Assembly: GCF_033807575.1 (NCBI RefSeq)
Contig: NC_084705.1
Location: 7,620,019 to 7,684,018, forward strand
Reading direction: 5' to 3'
Source: Cydia pomonella
Taxonomy: Eukaryota > Arthropoda > Insecta > Lepidoptera > Tortricidae
DNA length: 64,000 bases
The notes under the pieces were generated by a model. It was not told the DNA's origin. It worked only from the letters and a program-made list of their open reading frames with translations, and searched no databases. Made by a program: the position numbers and the translations under genes. Of this stretch, positions 58,797-64,000 are shown piece after piece. Every line of letters begins with the position of its first letter. Within the stretch, counting starts at the first letter, position 1.

Positions 58797-60054
58797 ATAA
58801 AAATATCATTAAGAAAATAAAACAGCATACGTGAATAATAAGTATGGTTAATACGGTGCCTGTGTTTCCTTAACAAATTTGACATAGTACCTATACATTT
58901 CAAGAAAATTTAAAACTAAATATCGAAGTTTAATCTAATTCCTTTAAGAGTTTCGCATTTAAATTAAATGTATACATTTTCATTTGTATATTTATAAAAT
59001 TTAAATTGTTACCAGGTGAACCCAGTTTACCCATGCAAATACCCAGAACAGTTGAGTAACGACTTGAGACGCCTATGCTAATTCAAAATGTGCAATCTGC
59101 AACTGCATAATCCTCATATACCTCATATATGTATGCATATTCTTTGCTTAAAGTTCTCAATATTGTAAACGCTTGAAACTCGAATTTAAATCTTAGGTGG
59201 TTGGACGAAGGTAGGTTTTGCGATGGTGTGATTGAAGAAGAACGAGGTTGCGAAATGCATGTGCATCTGAATGCAGTTTGTGTGCCTTTATGAGCATCAG
59301 TCTGCGTCGGAGGCGACACGGCTTATTGCAACGGAATTAAAACTTGTAATAGTGGGCATTCATTTTAACACATGTACCTAATAAGGAAAACCTCTCATAG
59401 CCTGTTCCGTCATGAATTTTTGAGTGTAATCTGTAAGACATGTAAGGTCAATCAACTTCTTCATGTAACGCGATGCCTTGGCAGGCCTATGGAACTCTAC
59501 GCGTGAGCTCGAATTCATGCCTACGAAACTCGTCCCGTTTATGGTACAAAAGTCAGCCAGTTGGTTGCCACGCGCGCTTACGGACGCATGTCACCAAGTG
59601 CTCTTATTGTGCGGAGGTAATGTCTTCGTCACGAACAAATAACACGGCTTGTGTGGATGGATGCAGAAACATCAAAATAAATAAAAAATATCGATTTTAT
59701 CTTCCGCAAGATAGGAAAAATTTGTAGGTAGACATTCATTGTGAAATACTTACACCTAATCATGAAAAAATTATGACCGATCACGTTAGGGGAGGGATGA
59801 TATAAGGAAACATCCCGTGTATTTTTTTACAGTGAATGAAAGTAAGAAAACATATCTACCACATCAATAGATACTTTTTCTCGGTTTCGTTAAACATAAA
59901 TCTGAACTTCGCACTTCAAAATAGCCAGCCTATTTTACGAAATATTGGTGCGCGTATAATATAATCACATTCATAACGCAAATAGAAAAATAAACAAGAT
60001 TTACTACTTATATACCATGTTGTTTATCTTAAAATTAGGTCAAATGGAAAAAAC

Positions 60055-60165
60055 CCAAAAAATACACGTGAGGTTATGTGGGGGACGGAGCCGGGGGGAG
60101 GAGGGGGGGGAGCCAAGAACCTCACCAAAAATCACCAAGGGGGAGGAGGGGTCAAAAAGTAGCCG
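60055..60165 (+). repeat. G-rich tract with quadruplex potential
   Basis: The plus strand has GTGGGGGACGGAGCCGGGGG, GAGGAGGGGGGGG and, further on, AAGGGGGAGGAGGGG: more than four G-runs of three or more. It is bracketed by ACACGTGAGGTT and AACCTCGCGTG, an inverted pair, so it may be the interior of a dispersed repeat. Confidence 0.5.
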
Positions 60166-60202
60166 AAAAAACCTCGCGTGATTTGTGCACAAGCCCTAAC
60201 TC

Positions 60203-60340
60203 AAATATTAGGTCTAGATACGGATAGATTAGGTTTCTTCCTGTTTCTTCAAACAAAAACGTCACTTTTGATACCGACATATCCGATCCATATCGTATCT
60301 AGACCTAATATTTGATGTGTCTTAAAGTTTCAATCAGGTC
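60203..60340. mobile_element. palindromic MITE, family A copy 3
   Basis: ATATTAGGTCTAGATACGGAT on the left pairs with ATCC-ATATCGTATCTAGACCTAATAT on the right. The centre has AAACGTCACTTTTGATAC as in copy 1, and the outer right end TTTGATGTGTCTTAAAGTTTC matches copies 1 and 2. The left arm is the most diverged of the three. Confidence 0.7.
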
Positions 60341-62818
60341 GTCTATGTAAATTATAAGCACAGTCCTTTAATTAACGCACTACACATATTTTTTAACCTT
60401 AATGAGGCTTCTTTCTAGCAGTCAAGTAATATAATTGATCAAGTTAAAGTCGGGATTCGCCGAAATTATTACCGTGAGTCAATATTACGGTGGTTATGAC
60501 AACATACCAGTAGTTGCACAGAGTTCATCTGAATAATTACACAAAATTACTACTGACATAATTATTCAAAGCTAAAAATAAAGGCGCTAAAATGGCCATC
60601 AATTAATCGCCTACAGTCATAATATCGGTGAGCTAACGTAAAGTCTAACTAGTTCTAGTAATAGCTATAATTACAGAGTATAGGTATCTTTAGTTTTTAT
60701 ACCTAATCATTAATATGCCGCACGCAACGCACTAATGTCACAGTTCTATAGGAACCAGTAGAGAAACGTGATACCGTTGTATGACTCACTGACTATTTAC
60801 GCCATTTGTGTGAACCGGTAGTGTAACGTATACCGAAGTCATAGTTTCATGTTGGCATTATTGAAAATGTTGGCAAGTTGCTGACCTATTCGAGTTAACT
60901 AGTACATTGACATTTTTAACAAGTATTCCTGGCGTTAGAGTAATGTTAGTCTTACACATTAATCCAACATGATCAATATCAATTCATTGCTTATTAATAT
61001 TAATTATAATACACGTTGCTATGCTAAAATTTACGACAAAAACATATAGGAAATGCATACAAAGCAACAAGGAAAGCAAGTTTAAAAATAATTAAATTAT
61101 CCATTAACACTTCGCTGTAAAGCTATCTTCTTATTAATCTTTACAAGTCTTGTATGAGTAGTTCCTCAACCGTGCTTCCTTTGCTTTTGCCTTTAAGCGG
61201 CCAATGCTCATTTACTCGGCTTACTATGATGGTTATATTTTTTAAAATATTTATAGTTTTTCGCTATAACTATATAAGACGTTACGTCTTGCCTGAACAA
61301 TGAAAGTGACGTACACATCGTTCAACGATGAAATACCCGGTCATATCTCCCAGCAGGTACAAGACTTCCCTTTGCTTGCCTGTTTTGGAATATTTTTACG
61401 TCGTGTTAAGAAGAATGAGTGCATGTCAGACATTCAAAATTTAATAAGTAGGTACCTACCTACTGTTTTTCCTTATACAGTGTATTGGGCATGATTAGGC
61501 AGTCAGCATACATGCAAAGAGATACATATTATATTCCTATAAGGTCATGACTGAGGTATTTTAAACATTCTTATCCTTTTTTAAACAAAGCAGTCAGCCA
61601 TATAGTTATGGCACTACTTGTAAAAGGCCGTATGGATCCGACATTTTGATGCAGTTCATATTTTTTAGACCTACTACAATTATGGAATTGTCTGTACGTT
61701 TATTCAAAGACTAGGTTTACATAAAAGATAATATGCTTCGAGCAGTTCAAGCTATGTTGTTTGTGCTAGTTGGTTAAGTATTTCTTAGGTGCTATAATTA
61801 GTAGTTGTTTATTTCCTGTATTTAAAATTTACTTTATAAATTCATGCTTGCGAGCGGTACTTGTTTTCTATATGAAAACCTATTTTAGTATCTGTACTCA
61901 CTTTAGGAACAAATAGGTCGTCTTTATTTGAGAGGTTGGTGTATTAGTTTCGTATTCATTCATAGCCTTGATATAATTTTAATTCTTGTTTATAAGTCGT
62001 TAATCTTCTGCCGTCTCCTTATCTATGTACTTTAGTCGTACTAAATTGCAACCGCCATTGAAACCCCTTCAGGGGATAAACTTTGGCTTAAAAAATATTT
62101 AAAAAAAAAATCAGGTTATATGTTAACTAATTATATGGCTATCGCGATCATTTTCAACAAAATCCTACTCCTCCTTTATGACGTGACAATATGTATTGGC
62201 TTTCTAGCTTTTGCGCTTATAGCTTAGCTTATGCGGAAAACCGATAACATTTTGATGTTATAGAAAAGCTACTGTGTCAATCATTAGAAGCAACTGTACT
62301 GTATTTATACTATCAGCAAAACATTACTTATAAAATTATAAGACATCAAATTAATAATTATTACTCAAGAAAGTAAATTTTAATGATTATAGCAGTAGAA
62401 GTGACGCGTTAAATATATCTCATTTTGTAAAGGGCAAAAACACCTATTGCGTAAAATTGAACAAAAAGTGTAAAAAACTCGATTATGACGGACCGTGTAA
62501 TGTGCAATTTGCAATTAACTACTAATGGCATTTAATGTTACTTGTACTTGCTTTTTCAGTTAGCTTTTGAATGAAAGAAAGAAACGAAATATCTCTGAAA
62601 ATGTACAATTTTGTATCCTACAATGGGTACAAATTTTATAGAGGCCAAATTAAGAAAAACACTTAAAATCTAAATTTCATTTAAATAGGTTCCGTAAATT
62701 CAATAACAGAGGCCAATGGATGGGGACCGGAACTTAGGTTGCAATTATTGAAGTTTCCCATTTATCCAGGTCCCAATTAACCAGGTTTCAATGTAATGTT
62801 ATAATTATTAAAAGCAGT
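60341..62818. other. intronic, no gene recognised
   Basis: AT-rich sequence with only short frames. No repeat family from elsewhere in the window recurs here. Confidence 0.4.
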
Positions 62819-62819
62819 G

Positions 62820-63095
62820 ATGCGTTGGCTGAGTGGATATGAAGCCTGAGTTAATTCGTAAGTCGTAGGTTCAAATCCTGGCTCATTCCAATGAGGTTTT
62901 CGGAACTTATGTACGGAAAACCACTAGCTATTCGGTGAAGAAAAACATCACGAGAAAGCCTGCATACATTTGCGAAGAAATTCAAAGGTGTAAGTGAAGT
63001 CCCCAAGACGCATTGAGCCAGCGTGGTGACTATAGCCCAAGCCCTCTTGCGCATGAGAAGAGGCAGCAAGGGGACGTCTATAGGCCGAATTATTA
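62820..63095 (+). mobile_element. diverged tRNA-derived SINE
   Basis: The head TGCGTTGGCTGAGTGGATAT and B box GGTTCAAATCC are followed by ATTCCAATGAGGTTTTCGGA and CGGTGAAGAAAAACATCACG, parallel to family D. The tail is different (GCCAGCGTGGTGACTATAGC). AATTATTA-like flanks are a weak target duplication. Confidence 0.65.
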
Positions 63096-63269
63096 TTATC
63101 TATTATTTGTAATTAATTATTGAAGCAATTTCCTGCTGCAAGAAGTTTCTCCGCAGTGACACTTGAGACGTTGCTTTTACTAATCTAACCTACCCGGCTA
63201 TCTAACCTAACCAATCATGAAACATTTATGAGCAAATTTGGAGTATATTTTTGATATTTCACTAGTAGT

Positions 63270-63615
63270 AGGGAAAAGTGTGGACTGAACGAAGATGTAG
63301 TGACAAAAATTGAGAAAGGTATATTGAGATGGTTTGGACACGTGGAAAAAATGAGTGAAAGAAGGTTAACAAAGAGAGTGTAGTAGAAGAGGGAGCTGGA
63401 AGGGGCAGACCTCGGCGGACTTTCTCTGATCAAATCGGGGAAATCCTGAAGAAAGGCCAGGTCAAGAGTACCCTAAATCGACGAGCGTGTATGAGGAATG
63501 TCATTAAAGTGAAGGAAGCGAAAGAGGTATGTCAGGATCGTAGCAAGTGGAAATCCGTGGTCTCTGCCTACCCCTCCGGGAAATATGCGTGATTATATGT
63601 ATGTATGTATGTATT
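63270..63615 (+). pseudogene. LINE polyprotein C-terminal remnant with TATG tail
   Basis: GLNEDVVTKIEKGILRWFGH, VEKMSERRLTKRV, then after a frameshift RRTFSDQIGEILKKGQVK and KWKSVVSAYPSGKYA before a stop. This is the C-terminal end of a non-LTR ORF, followed within 20 bp by a TATG microsatellite as 3' tail. Internal stops make it dead. Confidence 0.75.
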
Positions 63616-64000
63616 TCACTAGTACCTGTAAAATTTATATTGCTTTGGACTAAGGCTTTTCACGTTAAAAGTTGAATGGCTCATTCTTATATTATGTTTT
63701 CGATCAGTTTAATGAAATATTTACAATTGGTTTCAACACTAATTGTATAACACTATATTCCAGTCCTGAATGGTATATCGCTATTTCCTTCAAAGCAGAC
63801 TGAAATTACTGAAACTGAAACGCTAAACTTAAGCAGCTCTATGACTCTTGTTTATGGTAAAATATTGCCAGTATTTTAAAAAATGATTATTGCTATAATA
63901 ATATTACACAGGACATTATTATACAAATTAACTAAGTCCCACATTAAGCTCAATAAGGATTTATGGTTTACGTTTCTTCATTCACTCCTCATGAAAATAT

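Larger units (their letters stand above)
27268..64000 (-). other. Scr: Scr intron, 3' portion (more than 36 kb)
   Basis: Everything upstream of the Scr homeodomain exon on the minus strand lacks an Scr N-terminal exon: there is no long minus-strand frame with a SSYQF-type start or YPWM motif. The exon must lie beyond position 64000, so at least 36.7 kb of intron is here. The intron carries a young copia element, SINEs, MITEs and LINE remnants. It also has repeat-free GC-rich patches near 27.95, 34.6, 34.95, 41.65 and 56.5 kb that could be regulatory. A second promoter inside the intron cannot be excluded. Confidence 0.7.

Noticed and set aside
58534..58809. 91-codon minus-strand ORF, also the similar 89-codon ORF at 19899-20168
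   Set aside because: Both translate the tRNA-like head and body of family D SINEs; conservation reflects repeat identity.

Overview
The window looks like a piece of a lepidopteran (moth or butterfly) Hox cluster. The one conserved cellular gene I can name with confidence is the terminal coding exon of Sex combs reduced (Scr), on the minus strand at 26963-27267. It encodes a Scr-type homeodomain and the conserved C-terminal tail. The AT-rich background, the tRNA-derived SINEs, the 5S-containing repeat and the TIR and foldback elements are of types I know from Lepidoptera; that attribution is from memory.

Layout. Left of the exon (about 25.0-27.0 kb) is the probable Scr 3' UTR, read leftwards. 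It contains a site with extended complementarity to miR-10-5p. From 1 to about 25 kb is the region downstream of Scr, where Dfd and mir-10 would be expected in a canonical cluster. I see no Dfd coding exon and no canonical mir-10 hairpin there. There are two candidate noncoding first exons: a GC-rich one on the minus strand near 11.1 kb with a tandemly duplicated splice donor, and one on the plus strand near 17.6 kb with CCAAT/TATA-like motifs and a consensus donor. Right of the exon, 27.3-64 kb is Scr intron: no further Scr exon is visible, so the intron exceeds 36 kb.

The rest is repeats. The standout is a full-length, apparently intact Ty1/copia retrotransposon (45462-49749, minus strand). 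Its 120-bp LTRs look identical, it has a 5-bp target duplication, and its gag-pol frame is open for 1331 codons. It sits inside one arm of an older foldback element. Around it are SINEs with clear target duplications, several foldback MITEs (one family present three times), a TIR family present twice in opposite orientation, decayed LINE ends, a 120-143 bp tandem array, and a repeat carrying a 5S rRNA fragment.

All coordinates come from reading by eye. Repeat boundaries are good to a few bases where target duplications or TIRs are given, otherwise to tens of bases.
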